The notes under the pieces are model-generated. The model saw nothing but the letters and a program-made list of their open reading frames with translations, did no database searches and was not told the origin of the DNA. From Adiantum capillus-veneris (Eukaryota; Streptophyta; Polypodiopsida; Polypodiales; Pteridaceae), in the NCBI GenBank assembly GCA_014529385.2, contig CM043958.1:77064669-77128668 (forward strand): a stretch of DNA of 64,000 nucleotides, in the 5' to 3' direction. Every line of letters begins with the position of its first letter. Positions within the stretch are counted from its first letter, which is position 1. Both the position numbers and the translations under genes were made by a program. Positions 39,278 through 52,132 of this stretch are shown one piece after another.

Positions 39278-42200
39278 TTGTATCTTATGCCAGGATTTGC
39301 AAAGAACGAATTCTGTCACGACTACTGTCAACAATCTGCTATAAACTGATGTGGAGCTCGCAATCTGTTTTAAACTGGGTGTCTTGCGTAGATTGTCGAT
39401 TCATTTGAGTTGGCGATCCTGTTATTGACATCCAGTCTCATAAAAAGAGCGCCAAGTATCACGGGGTAATACGAGATATGAATGGATGCTTGCATTGTCT
39501 AGCAACGCGTTCCAGGTATGAATATGAGTTTGTTGTGTATAGAGGAGAAGGGCTTTTGTATGCAGGTGTATATATCTATTCTGCAACGCCCTTTACAAAA
39601 TCATGGGGAGTCAAAGAGGTGATGCGCATAGGGACTTGCCGCTTGTGGGGATTATAATTGTGGGGAAGGACCTGGAGTATTGGTCTTTTGGCTGTACTCT
39701 GGTAGCATCCCCTGAATGCCAAATAATTTCTAGCGAAGTAGTCTCTTAAGTATGTATAATTACTGCTGCCCTTTGAGCATGGCAAAGAAATGTACATTGT
39801 CAATGGTGTTATGCAATAGTACGCATGGCGGTGTTGCTCCTTGTGTTGCACTCTCTTGTCATAAAGAAGTCATTCTTGGATCAGACATGCTTCTGTTGTA
39901 ATTTAAATCCTTGTTAGTGTATAAAAATCACAATACTTCTATCAGATGGTTATGGCATGAACAATTTCCTTGTTATTGCGCATCAAATTGAGCATGGAAG
40001 ATCGATACTATATCGTCTAACTGGTTAAGGTGCTGCAAGTTCATCTATCAAAAGCTGATGCCCAGATTATAGGTACAATTTTTATCAAAGCTCTGTCAAG
40101 TCTCATTCCAAGCAGCTGCGCTCGAATGCCTCGAACTATGTGACAAGACCGTCTATAGGGATTGGGGGCGTTTGCACTGATTGAAGATTGGTTGCTTACG
40201 GACTTGTGGCCTACAAGATGGAGGAAAAGGGTATATCCTTGGACCTAAAATTCTTGTTTGGAGCTATAACTATGGACACATCTAGGCTTGTTCAAGGAGG
40301 TGATGGATATCGGAGAGTCATTTTGGTGATAAAGACACACCAGACCCGAAAAAGAGGGTACAAACCTTTCTATGGGAGAAATTTGTGTGAGAATTTTTAT
40401 TGGGAGTCTGCGTACTAGGGAACGATCCTAGGGAATGATCAACTCTCCATTTGCCCTTCGATGAGTGAAGTTGTCCATCCTGCTTGCATATGAATAACCT
40501 CTAGATACGAAGTAACATAGGGTGGTCAGGAATCACTTGTGCATCATATAAGCAGATCCTCACCCACATAAAATCAAGCCTACTATCTTGCTCACTTGTA
40601 GCTCTCTCCAAACGGCAGTCCAACCTGATCCTCAAGTGCCTTATCAGTGTTGATCATAGATACCTACAAACTGTCCTTGGCCCCTTGTTCAAACATCATT
40701 ATCCCTTCGATAGCCGCAAAATACTACTCTCCATTTTACACGAGCTTGAGTCTCTCTGAGATGTGAGAGAGGATCTACTTCACATGTACCCCTCTAGTTC
40801 TCACCACATTGTTGGCCCATCTATTCCATTGCGAGGCTAGACGAGATGTGCATATTCTTACTAGACTTAATCGATGCTTATAAGAGGGCACACTTGTTAG
40901 ATCTACTTCCTTGAAATTAGGGGGGAGAGAGAGAGAGAGAGAGCTCTTTGTGTAGACTGGGCCCTTCCCACACCTATTACATAGTTTTTTATATGCAGTG
41001 AACAGCATGTACCGAACTATCCACGTATCCTGCATCTTGTAAAGCCTCGATCAACCTACCCCTAGTTCTCCACCAAAGGCATGATATAAAGTAGAGATTA
41101 CAACATGGGAGAGCATCCAATCACATTGATGTCCACGGAGAGAATTTTACATATGCTGGTAACACCCATCTTTGTGACAGTAGGTATTTTTCAATTCTCA
41201 AGTGCCTTATAGAGGAGTCGAGGAGTAAAAATAGGCTGCTTTATAGGCGTCTATAAAGATTTTTAACATAGGATGCTTGAGTGACAACAAGTTTTAGGGG
41301 TCTCATCAAAGACAATTTCGGGATTATAAGCTTGGAGTTCTTGACAAAGTATGTTGTCCTAGAGGATTATGTCAAACATGTGTGTGAAGTAAGGTTGCTT
41401 TCTTTCCTTCACTCTCTTTGGGCTAAACATAGATGAGTTGGCACACTACATCGAGTAGAGCCATCCTGGATAGTACTAGCGGACTTAGGAAACTAGAGAT
41501 TATGGTTGGTATGCTGAGATAAGTACATGAGTACATATATTCTTTGTCGGATGGACATGGATCCTTTATATCTTCATCTGTTGTACGGAGGGAAATAGAG
41601 TATTGATAGAGGAACTTAGATGAAAATCAAAAGCATGAGAGTGTATCATGCCACCCATACAAACTTCATCAAACAATGATAGCCCAACATAGCAAGGAGT
41701 TCATAAGGGTAAAGGAAATTAAAGTACATGGAAAACCAAGAGCTACTATGTATATGTAGGTTATTTCACAAATGTAGGAGAAAAATGATTGAGTGCATCA
41801 CACCTTGGCGACAAAAAACATCTCTAATGGAGGTGGCAAAGGAGGGCAAATAAATGAGTTCAATGCAATATTTGTAGTCAAGAGCTTTAACCTATAGAGT
41901 GCTCAATGCATACCTATTTACCTAGAAACTTCAAAAGAACGAAATAGGGCCCAAGTCAAGTCTATCATGTGGCAATTTGCGGGAGGGATGTCATACATAT
42001 TAAAGTCATCATCATATTGCAATCCTTTGTGAGAACTCTCATAAGGCAAGTTGTGAGTGATATGCCATACATTTTGAAGTCATCGTCGTATTGCAATCCT
42101 CTGTGAGAACACTCATATGATCCCTACAAGGTTCATGTTAAGGTTTGTGAACATCTTTAGTCAATAAACTTGACTTGCAACACTCATACTTATCATGTAG

Positions 42201-44459
42201 GTGACAAACTTTTTGCGAAAACACTTTGAAAAAGAAAATATTAGTAGATTTTGCAAGTCCATCCAGCTATTTCCATTTGTCAATGTTAACAATAATCTAG
42301 TGCCATCTAACGTTCTTATATGGAAGATCACACTCTCCAAACTAAGAATCATATAATGATGGATAAATTGGATAGCTAAAAGCACTAAATGGTATGACCA
42401 TGACAAGAAATTTGTGACAAAAAATTATTTTTAAATTTTGAACGTAATTCAATCAATAACCACTATGCAAAGACGCATTAAATAATCAAATAACAATAAA
42501 GTTCTTGGAGAGTTTGATGATATTGTACAATATATATGTTAATTAAGTAGCATTAAACTGACAAAATACTAATTTCTAGATGTAGCTAGGCATAAAAAGG
42601 TGCATAATGTGTATGCAAGGCATTGAGCATGAAAACAATTGAAAGGATTGATCGATTTAGGCATGTGAGAGCTTCTCAAGGAACTTTCGGCTAGTGTTAA
42701 GTATCTACTCCGCCTTGTGAAGATGCTTAGTCTCCAAAACCAAAAGACTTCAGGAAACCCTTGCATGAGTATCAAGAAAGGTTGGCTCCAAATCAAGATG
42801 TATAACTAATAACGGGATGTGAGTTAATGTCATTACGACATTGCACATCGGCCATGTTATACAAAGATCATACACAAAGTGGGGAAAAACTATTGTTGCT
42901 AGATAACAACATAAATACATACAAATAGGTGCTCATAGAAGTAACTTCGAATTGAGATAAAGTAAAACTACTAATGCATACAACACAACACAATGCATCA
43001 AACTTGTGTACTATGTGCTGCTACTTTGTTTTAGTGACACTAGGAACACTTCAAAAAACATACAATGACCCCACACAATGGCATACATGACCATAGACTA
43101 CCAACAAAAAAGGACTTCTCAGTCAAGAACTGAAATCTTGCCCATCAAATTTGCACATTTACACAAGCTTGGATTGAACGTGGCATCCCAAACCTCATTG
43201 CATTTGGCATGAGGGATTAAATCTTGTTGATCAGAAAAGCTTTACTAATTAGCTATCTTCCTTCTCATTGCACCTTTAGCATGTGCATACAATGGAACAC
43301 ATACTTGCATCAACCAAAAATTTCAAGTACCAAGCATTTGCCAATGGCCTTGGACCTAGCCGTGGTCACTTTCAAGTGTGAACATAAGACTTGTTGATAA
43401 TGAGTTTCCAATGTAAAGGAATACATTGTAGGCCTTCCATTTGTCCTTCAATTTGTAAGGATCAAAAGTAATTGAGATTCCCAACCTTTTGTTATACTCA
43501 ATTTATGTAAAGTTTAAGCGAGAGAAACTTGTGTAAATACTATTATCTATATATAAGATGGTTGGTGTTGCACACAATATTTTGCAATGAGCCATGTTCT
43601 CCACTCATTTTTGCAATGAATCTTCCAACAATTTGTATGCTTGCATTCGATGGGCACTAAGTTGTAACATTTTGTAAAAACAATTTCTTTAAACCTTGCA
43701 CTTTGTGTACCTTGGACAATTTTCTCTCTATTCTTAGAGATTGAGGTAGTAGCTCTAAGGTGCTTTGGCCAAGATAAGTTTTTCTTGCAATTCTATATTG
43801 ATCATCTTTGGAGATTATGCTTAGTGTGTATATGTAGTTCAACATGAAGTGACATCTTATGTACGTTAGCTCAAACTTATGTGACAACTTTGCATTATTT
43901 TATGTGATATATGTCTCTTGACTCCTTGTATGGATGCATGAGGGCGATGCACACCCATATCTTGATTTCCACATATATGACCATCATTCTAGGGATTTTT
44001 ATCTTTTATTTACACTGGAAGAAACACCATTGTGTTACATACACTTGAGTTTTCCAAGATTGTGTCCATTCATGCATGCAATTATGCATAAGGTATCAAA
44101 GATGGAACCTATCCCTGCCACTAAAAAGAGGTAACAAAGTCTCTACAAGTGTTATTAGAGTACATATCTCTCTTTGGAACATGCAAATAGAGTTTGCATA
44201 CCATCTTTGATAAATGGAAGATCTCAACTCACCAACCTATGGTTTAAACTCATCATCTAGTTTCATGTGGTGTTACTTACGACAATAATGCATACACCAA
44301 ATAGCTATTAATAACAATGAGCGATGGATGGCTCTAATGATGGATGGCTTTCTAGCATGCCAAACATTATGAGTGACAATGAAAGTCTTTCCTTGGACAC
44401 TTGTTTTGCATATGATTGACACACATGAAAGTCTTTAGCAAAAACACATATGTGACAAA

Positions 44460-44910
44460 ATTGGCTCTAAACATTAAGTCATAGCATTTCCCAATTTTTG
44501 GGCAAAGTCCATTACTGCCCTAGATCTACACTCCCTTTTAGAATGAAGAGTGACCAATTTACATCTTGAATATAGACATGCTAGATATTTGACACACTTA
44601 TAACACACATTAAATTGATCCAGCCTACAAACAAATGTTCTAGATGCCACACTTGTAACACCAAAATTGAGATCATAAACCAAGTATTTTACATCCACAA
44701 ATTTTAAAACATAGCCCACGCCAACTCAAATAAGCACAAAAAGGATGGCAACAACTTTGCTTTTCTTGGGTACATACAAAGCATTTAAGTGTATGAAAGT
44801 AGAATTGTGTGAATTCATAAGCACACCTTTTCCCTTTCGTTTGATTGAGTACAAGGATCAATAGATGTGAAAACGTTCTCAGAAAAAATGAATCAAAGAA
44901 ATATGAATAT
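44460..44910 (-). pseudogene. Possible copia GAG-pre-integrase trace
   Basis: On the minus strand, across shifting frames, one reads LYVPKKSK, GYVLKFVDVKYLVYDLN and TSVASRTFVCRLD. This resembles the conserved copia stretch LYVPxxxxNLLS, GYxxxFxDxxCxIYD and VASGxR that follows the protease. Upstream and downstream blocks are not convincing, so this is a weak call. Confidence 0.35.
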
Positions 44911-47276
44911 GTCACACCCCAAAGGATGTCCTTAGTGGCGCATTAACAAAGTGCCACCCATGAGAATCCTTAAATGACACAAAAACATCATGAACCAATG
45001 TTGTTTATAGTAAGATCATTGTGCATCTTGCATCAACATTTAAAATTGCACCAACAACCAAATTTTCCTCTTCTTTTTTTATATCATAATAATCAAGGAG
45101 ACTTAGAATTGGCTTAGCATTAGATATTTTCTTTAAAAAATCACCCATCCTAAGTCCATTTCACATCTCCTTGTCCATTGTGCATCCTTTCAAGTCATTG
45201 CAATAATTAACCAGTTCTGGGTATAGCTTAATTTTAAGTCTTGCATTTTTCTATTCATCATGCATCCTACAATATATCTTTCCAATGATTTGAATTGATA
45301 TGGAACATCATGAATCAACACTTGTAAATTATCCCAAAATTAAAAGCAAAAATATCTATTGGTATGATAAGCAACCAAGCATTTCTTCTTAGCTTCTTCC
45401 TATATTTTTCATTTTTCATTTTTCTACAAAGTGTCTATAGGTTTTTGCTTACCATATAAAGACCTTGGTTAGGTTTCTGTTTTGCCTAGGTTAGTCCTAT
45501 TGCCAAAAAACACAACTTAACTCCTCAAATGAGGTAGCATTTGGACATCCCATTTAAAATAGTGTGCATAAGTGGGTGTTCTCTATATCAATCCACTACT
45601 TTCAAAAAAAAGTTCAAAGAGTTCTATCTTCTTTACATGGTCGCTGTACCTTTGCTTATGTAGATAAGCAACATAAGGTTCATTCAATATTGCTATAACC
45701 TTGAAAGTGCATTTATCCATCACCCTAGCAGTTTTGAACTACAATCAAAGCATGAGATTGTGCATATGCGTAGTTGTATAACTCTCATCAAGGTGGTACA
45801 ATTACACTGTGGTCCTAACCTAACAACCTAGAATGCCCTCAAATGTGTTGTATGTAGAATTTGCAATAACCAAAAACCTTTTTGGGATCCTTGCACAATG
45901 TTTGTAAGCCCTATGGCAACAAATACCTGAAGTATCATGCAGCCAATAGTGGGTAATTAGTTCCATTCAACTTATCGTTAGTAGCCAACCTATGTGCAAC
46001 AACATTGTCTTCAATCCTTGTGATTGGTTGTACTTTATGATATTGTCACCTAACAAAGAGAAAACACCACACAAAACCAGCATCTATTATCTAGCACAAC
46101 TCAAAATAGACTATGAGATGCCTATGAAAAAAGTAGACAAAAAAGGATACAATTATCAATAAAGTGCTACTTCTACTAGTAGAAAAATAAGCCCAAGTAG
46201 GCTAAGATCAAAATTTGAACAAGCTAAGCAACACAAATCCTACCTTAAGCCGGCTAAGGAGATAGACACAAAGTCCATAGTTACTAAGAAACTAACCACA
46301 TGTAAACAAACAGAGGCAAATTCAGCTCATTCCCAACAAGTTCACAAAGCACTTCATTAGGATAAGTTTCCACGATTGCGAAAAGTTTGCAAGATTGTAA
46401 ATTGGATGTACCTTTGGCATTGTATCGATTCTTTGTCCCAACATACACTATATGAATTGTCTCATGATATGTTGGTAGTTTCTAGCATATAACATGAGGA
46501 AGGAAGCAAGAAGACAACTATAGTAACCATTTTTAGTTGTGTAGGGAAACATTCTTGATCAACTTACATAGGTTTTACCTCCTCAGAAGTTTGAAGATTT
46601 TTCCAAAGCTTTTGGTTTACTTCCATTTGTGGAACTTACTTGCGGAGGGATTTGTTGCCATATTTGGTAATGATGTGCATTCATATACAATATTTTTGAT
46701 TTTTTTTCCCTCACTAGTGAGTTTTTTCATGGGATGTATTGGATATGAACCTATTGAACATCGTTATCTATGTATTCATAGAATAAGTGACATCGTTGTA
46801 TTATGTTATCTTTTTTGCTTATAGAAACATTGAAACTAACTCCATACAAGCCTAACACTAAAAAATCTTTCAAAAGTAGAATGCAAACAAATGTTTATTC
46901 CATTTCTCTTCCTTAGAAAATACACAAATATGATAAATGGGCTCGTGTAAAATTTTAAAGAGATTCTTTCTATTGACGTAATTGACCCGACTAGTGCATG
47001 AAGGCTACAAGACATAGCTAATCTCTTGCAAAACCCTTGCCCAAGTGTTCTCTATCCTACCTTTCTCAAGCAGTCGTTAGTTACTGAAAACTAGTCAATA
47101 ATGCTGCTAGTCTGTCACATCACTTTTGAGATAGCTAGAGTTTTCGAATGGACCCAAACCTTCTACACTATTTAGTAGGTCACAATAATTTGAGGTCAAG
47201 CTCAAAAATGTCAATTTCAACATTTGGAAAAATCGTGCCAAAGATAGACGACAAAAATTAGGTTTACTGTTTTGGT

Positions 47277-47281
47277 CTTCT
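47277..47281. repeat. TSD of copia C (left copy)
   Basis: CTTCT before the left LTR, repeated exactly at 50171-50175. Confidence 0.9.
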
Positions 47282-47508
47282 TGTTGGAATTAGGGTTGCA
47301 GAGAAACGCACACAGCTTGGAGAAGACGAAGGAAGCTCAAGGCACACAATAGAGAGTGTGTTACTTAGTGTGCAATGGAAAGATAGATAGCCCTAGAGTG
47401 ATGGGCGTATATACAATGCACGGGGGAAAAAACCTCCTAAAGCGGGAAAAAATGCCCCGGCGGTCCTAGTGTGTTCACACACATCACTACCACATGTATA
47501 TGGTAACA
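47282..47508 (-). repeat. Copia C 3' LTR
   Basis: On the minus strand it starts TGTTACCATATACATG and ends CCTAATTCCAACA. It differs from the 5' LTR at two sites (GCGGG/GAGGG near 47442 and TGTATATGG/TGTCTATGG near 47498, plus-strand reading). The purine tract CCAGGGGGGATT precedes it. Confidence 0.92.
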
Positions 47509-47589
47509 AATCCCCCCTGGAGTGATGCGGTGAACGAGAGCTCGCACATGAGTAAAGGGAAGTTCCATGCCCTGAGGACAGGATCAGTC

Positions 47590-49151
47590 CACAAAGGGGA
47601 GTAAGCCCAAAACTTTGCGGAAATCTTCAAGCTTCTCACGAGACAATGCCTTTGTGAAAAGATCTGCAAGGTTGTCCTGTGTTGGCACATAAGCCAAGTT
47701 GATCTCTCCTGCTGAGAGCCTCTCCCTGACATAGTGGTAATGCACCTCAATGTGCTTTGTGCGAGCATGAAAATTGGGTTCCTCGCAACTGCCAATGCGC
47801 TCTGACTGTCAGTGTAGATAGTGTTGGCAGTGTCTTGTCCAACACCCAAATCAGCCATAAGGCGTCTGAGCCATACACACTCAACCGTAGCTGTGAAGAC
47901 TGCCTTGTACTCAGCCTCACAACTCGAAGTGGCCACAGTAGGTTGCTTCTTGCTCAACCATGATATACATGAACTGCCAAGCATGAAACAAAAACCACTT
48001 GTCGACACTCTCGTGTCAAAACAACCAGCCCAATCTGAGTCCGAAAAAGCATGTAAGTCTGGCGGCAATGATCCCCCCTTGGGATAAAACAAGCCAAGAT
48101 GTAAAGTGCCACTAAGGTAGCGGAAAATCCTCTTGACAGCCTGCCAATGCTTAGACCCTGGGCTATGCATAAATCTGCTGACCTGTGAGACTGCAAACTG
48201 AATACTTGGCCTCGTATTGCATACATAAATGAGGAATCCAACAGCAGTTTGGTAAAGAGTGACATCAGTAGGATCGCCAACATCATGTAGACTCAATTTC
48301 AAACCTGTTTCCATGAGAGTGGCAATACGTTTGCAATCCTCAAGTCCAAACTTACATAGCAATGTCTCTATGTAACTTTTCTCACACAAGGCAATACCAC
48401 CATCACACTGCTTAAACTGCATACCCAAGTAATGATGCAACAGCCCCAAATCTTTCATCTTGAAAGTAGCATTCAAATCAGCCTTAAATTCAGCAATATG
48501 TCTCTCATTTGGTCCAGTGATCAACAAATCATCAACATAAAGAACCACAATGAGAAGTACATCACCCTCACGCTTTACATACAATGTGCTTTCTGATGGA
48601 CTGTTACGAAAGCCTTGTTTGACCAAATGAGTGTCAGCTTTCTCATACCAAGCACGAGGAGATTGCTTCAACCCATACAAAGCCTTGTTACATTTGCACA
48701 CTTTGTCCTCTTGTCCTTTTATGACAAAACCGCGAGGCTGCGTTACATAAACTTCCGGAAATATGTCACCATTCAAGAAAGCAGTAACAATGTCTGATTG
48801 ATGTACATCCCAACCAAAATGAGCTGCCAATGCACATAGAAAACGCACCGTAGTCATACGACAAGTGGGAGAAAAAGTTTCTTCATAATCTATGCCTTTT
48901 TGCTGTGCATAACCCTTTGCAACAAGTCGAGCCTTATGGCGATCAATCTCACCATCCGGCTTGCGTTTCAACTTGTAAACCCACTTCGTACCAATGGCCT
49001 TTTTGCCAGGAGGCAAATAACATAAAGTCCATGTGTCATTTTCTATAAGTGCATCATATTCTGATTGCATGGCAGCCATCCAATTTTCTGAATTCTGTGC
49101 TTCATCAAAAGACAGAGGCTCCTCAACATCATGTAAGCTAGACACAGCCAA
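47590..49151 (-). pseudogene. Copia C reverse transcriptase and RNase H
   Basis: A long minus-strand frame of 554 codons that overruns into the LTR. Blocks are WMAAMQSEYDALIENDTWTL, GTKWVYKLKRKPDGEIDRHK, ARLVAKGYAQQKGIDYEETF, QSDIVTAFLNGD, ALYGLKQSPRAWY, YVDDLLITG (catalytic Y-V-D-D), HYLGMQFKQ, then RNase H with FSDSDWAGCFDTR, STSGFCFMLG, SSCEAEYKA and TDSQSALAVARNPIF. A frameshift after NPIF (about 47772) ruins the final residues. Apart from this the catalytic motifs of both enzymes are intact, which is rare in this window. Confidence 0.9.
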
Positions 49152-49581
49152 AGCATAACATCATGCATAATCATCGACTCCAGCTCTTTACACAGCAAAG
49201 CAATTTTAGCCTCATTGCGGCTTGCATAAAGACCTGCTAGAATATCCCAAGCCTGTTTTGCAGATTTTGCTGAACGGATGTGAGGAACAATGGTGCGCTT
49301 CACAGACAACGCAATCAATGCATGAGCTTGCACATCCTTAACATCCCAACAAGCTTGTTCTGCCGTAGGCAAAACAACTCTAACATCTGCAATCCTTGCA
49401 GCAAGACCTGCAACATCCTCAACATCGCCTACATCCTCATAACCAGGACGTACATCAATCAGACACCCTTTGACACAAGAACATGTTGCATCATATAAGC
49501 CCACATAGGGTAGTTGTCCCCATCCAACCTGTCCTCAGCAGCAAACATCTTGAACACATCTGTGTTGTTGTTGTCAGCCAT
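49152..49581 (-). pseudogene. gag: Copia C gag (partial)
   Basis: The ATG at 49581 opens MADNNNTDVFKMFAAEDRLD, then GDNYPMWAYMMQHVLVSKGV and a stop. The next frame continues DVRPGYEDVGDVEDVAGLAA, WDVKDVQAHALIALSVKRTI, SAKQAWDILAGLYASRNEAK and LLCKELESM. This is the UBN2/copia-type gag. It ends abruptly where protease and integrase were deleted; the zinc knuckle is not present. Confidence 0.85.
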
Positions 49582-49929
49582 GGTAAATGCTGCACCTGAT
49601 GTGAAAACTACCCGAAAATAGGAGAAACGGAGCGGGAACAACCTGTGCTATATAGCACAAACCGTAGAAGACTATAAGGCACCTGTTATGCAGAAAACGG
49701 CACTGACAGAAATTCTGCACAAAATGACGAAATAGCCTGTGCAGTACTGCCTGTAGTGGAGACGGAGGCCGAAATGAGCCCAAATCAAAATTCTGAGCAG
49801 ACCAAGCTCTTTGAGTTCTCCCAAAATTTTTGTCGACCTGCGATCGCTCGCCAAAGCTCACTTAAATCGGAGAAAGTGAGGAGGCGTGTGCTGGAGCAGC
49901 TGGCGACTAAGCCCGAGAGGACGTGACGT

Positions 49930-49941
49930 GCTCTGATACCA
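49930..49941 (-). other. Copia C primer-binding site (tRNA-iMet)
   Basis: Minus strand TGGTATCAGAGC, two bases inside the 5' LTR end. Confidence 0.9.
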
Positions 49942-49943
49942 AT

Positions 49944-50170
49944 TGTTGGAATTAGGGTTGCAGAGAAACGCACACAGCTTGGAGAAGACGAAGGAAGCTC
50001 AAGGCACACAATAGAGAGTGTGTTACTTAGTGTGCAATGGAAAGATAGATAGCCCTAGAGTGATGGGCGTATATACAATGCACGGGGGAAAAAACCTCCT
50101 AAAGAGGGAAAAAATGCCCCGGCGGTCCTAGTGTGTTCACACACATCACTACCACATGTCTATGGTAACA
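49944..50170 (-). repeat. Copia C 5' LTR
   Basis: 227 bp, two differences from the 3' LTR. Followed on the right by the TSD CTTCT. Confidence 0.92.
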
Positions 50171-50723
50171 CTTCTAATCCCCCTACAATATCTTTAGACC
50201 ATACTAGATCCCCTCCTATGCTAAAAAGTTGATTTAGAATGCTGATTTGTGTGTTATGAGCTGAAATATGTCATAGATGAGCACATTTAAACACACAGAA
50301 ATGATGCAAGAAACTTACGTCAACTTGAAGAGCTTTCATCTGCAAAGTTTGACGCACTTCACGGAACACCAATATCGCAACCCACGAGGGAGAGAGAGAA
50401 GAAACAAATACATGGAATCAACTCAACAATTGTACCCTCACTTTCATCATCTAAAACCTTAGTTCAAAAGTTACAAAGGTTGGATTTTATACATTAGCCA
50501 AGGTTTAAGAAATGGATCTCTAGCTACTTTGGCTCAGTAATAAAGCTGTGAACTGCAATTAAATACAACTTTGGAAGGCCGTGGCCCATTTACACTCTTT
50601 GACACTCAATTGGGTGCTACAACATATTTGGACTTTTACGAGATTTCTCATTAATAAATGAGGTTTTGATACAATAAATGGGAATAAAAAATGATGATAA
50701 CATTCTTTTGAGGCTCCCGTCAG
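50171..50723. other. Unassigned DNA right of copia C
   Basis: It was contiguous with the DNA left of 47281 before insertion of copia C. Short frames only; nothing recognised. Confidence 0.5.
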
Positions 50724-51740
50724 CTAAGCAGCTAACATTCTACCCCTCCTTGATTGTATGGATTGTGACACGACTACTTGGGGTGCTAAGTAGTGGTCAG
50801 GCTTCTGTGCTTCAATCCGCTTTAAGTGTTTCTCCAGTCCTTGTTGATACTTGAGCCGAAGTTCCTTGTCTTTTGTAGACATAAAGTGCATGGTAAGCTT
50901 GTTCTTATGTTCAATGGCTGAATAGCTCACAAAGTAAGCTCTCAAATCAATGACTGGGCCGACTATCTTGCTACTGTAAGTGAAGAAACCCGTGTGGAAG
51001 GCTTCTTTGAATGTGTGCATGTAATATGAGGGTAAAAACATGACCCTGACATAGAATCCATGGAGCACCTATTTTGATGGTTGTATGGACAGATCATAGC
51101 ATAGACCTTGATTGCCTTCAAGGAATGAGATTCGGGGACATTCGTTTGCTCAACTCTATGGAAGGTTTGTAAGCAAGGCTTCTTCGTCCGTAGTCAAGCT
51201 TGTTGTTGGTGTGGAGGGTCCTGCTTCCTCTTGAATGAACACAAGCTCAACAAGATTTTCTTATGTAGTGATTTCTTCTTCAAGTTCATGAATTGGAGAG
51301 CATTTTTATCTCCCATTGCCATTTTAGGCGGATCTTCTCTTACTGTGGAGGCTTGAGATCCAACAGCCTCTTATGCTTTGCTAAGCTCCTCTTTAAGCTA
51401 TGCAATATCCTTTTGATAGTCTTCTTCTTTCTAATGAATCAGATTGAGAGTTTACGGCTTTGCATTTGCTCCAGCTTGACCTCCATTTCAAGCTCTTTAG
51501 TAGGCTGCTCGAGAGCTTTATAAGTCTCATTCGTATTTTGTAGTGTAGCCACCATGGTGGGGTTGATTTTGAGTTGATGAGTAACTGATTTTGATCTTGG
51601 TGACGAGACTCTGATTGTGCCAGCTGAGCATTTGCAATATCAAGGTGGACTTGCAATCGTTGAGCAAATGAGATGGAGTTCTGTAGAGCAGTGGTTACCT
51701 CTTGAAGATGTTGCTCTTGCTACTAGTTTATTGTCGATAA
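50724..51740 (-). pseudogene. Unidentified coiled-coil-like coding remnant
   Basis: On the minus strand, beginning near 51740, pieces read LQEVTTALQNSISFAQRLQV, then (frame change) TNETYKALEQPTKELEMEVK and LEQMQSRKLS, all with helix-forming heptad character. Further left a frame of 114 codons (50724-51068) ends LRLKYQQGLEKHLKRIEAQK followed by PDHYLAPQ. It looks like one decayed protein of about 330 residues. I do not recognise the family; it could be a host pseudogene or an accessory frame of copia D. Confidence 0.4.
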
Positions 51741-51922
51741 GGTGAAGAGTGCATGTGCAGGGATGCATGTGTGCGTGGTGCGGATGCGGTGCGATGTGCA
51801 TATGGAAAGTTTCAAAGTGAGGAGCTCCTTATTCTTGGTATGTGTACAAGAATAAGGTGGTGTTAGTGGACGATTGACCATCGCTTGGGCGGTTGGGCAA
51901 GGCACACGGATTTACCCCAACA
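51735..51922 (-). repeat. Copia D 3' LTR start (partial)
   Basis: On the minus strand TGTTGGGGTAAATCC follows a purine tract (AAGAGGGAGAT, 51923-51934), as expected for a copia 3' LTR. The other end is not determined because no matching 5' LTR is visible at the right. Confidence 0.5.
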
Positions 51923-52132
51923 ATCTCCCTCTTAAAGGCGAATGTGCCGATTAGTGAATCCTACTAGCTAACCTACTAGTATGTACAAGAAAACAGGTAA
52001 GAGACTCTCTCAACCTACATCCACTGGCTGGCTCAATCGATTTACATGTAGCCATATCGGCTCTAGTCATAGGTGAGCGTGCATATCCACGCTACAGCCT
52101 ACATGTAAATCCTGTAGACAACTCTGTATGGT

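Larger units (their letters stand above)
39275..47281. other. AT-rich inter-element DNA, largely featureless
   Basis: Eight kilobases with only short frames and no recognisable LTR pair, PBS or host domain. A 55-bp motif is repeated at 41989-42043 and 42063-42117. A faint copia trace lies at 44460-44900. It is likely very old transposon debris or intronic/intergenic DNA. Confidence 0.5.
47282..50170 (-). mobile_element. Copia C: young, internally deleted Ty1/copia element
   Basis: Two 227-bp LTRs differing at only two positions by eye, an iMet PBS (49930-49941), partial gag, RT, RNase H, a purine tract and an intact TSD, all on the minus strand. Protease and integrase are missing: the gag frame (around ELESMIMHD) runs directly into the region before RT. 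The element is 2889 bp. The near-identical LTRs make it one of the two youngest insertions in the window; it must have been mobilised in trans. Confidence 0.92.

Noticed and set aside
40188-40418. 76-codon frame in the AT-rich region as a small gene
   Set aside because: No recognisable motif, no flanking splice or promoter signals, and the length is expected by chance.
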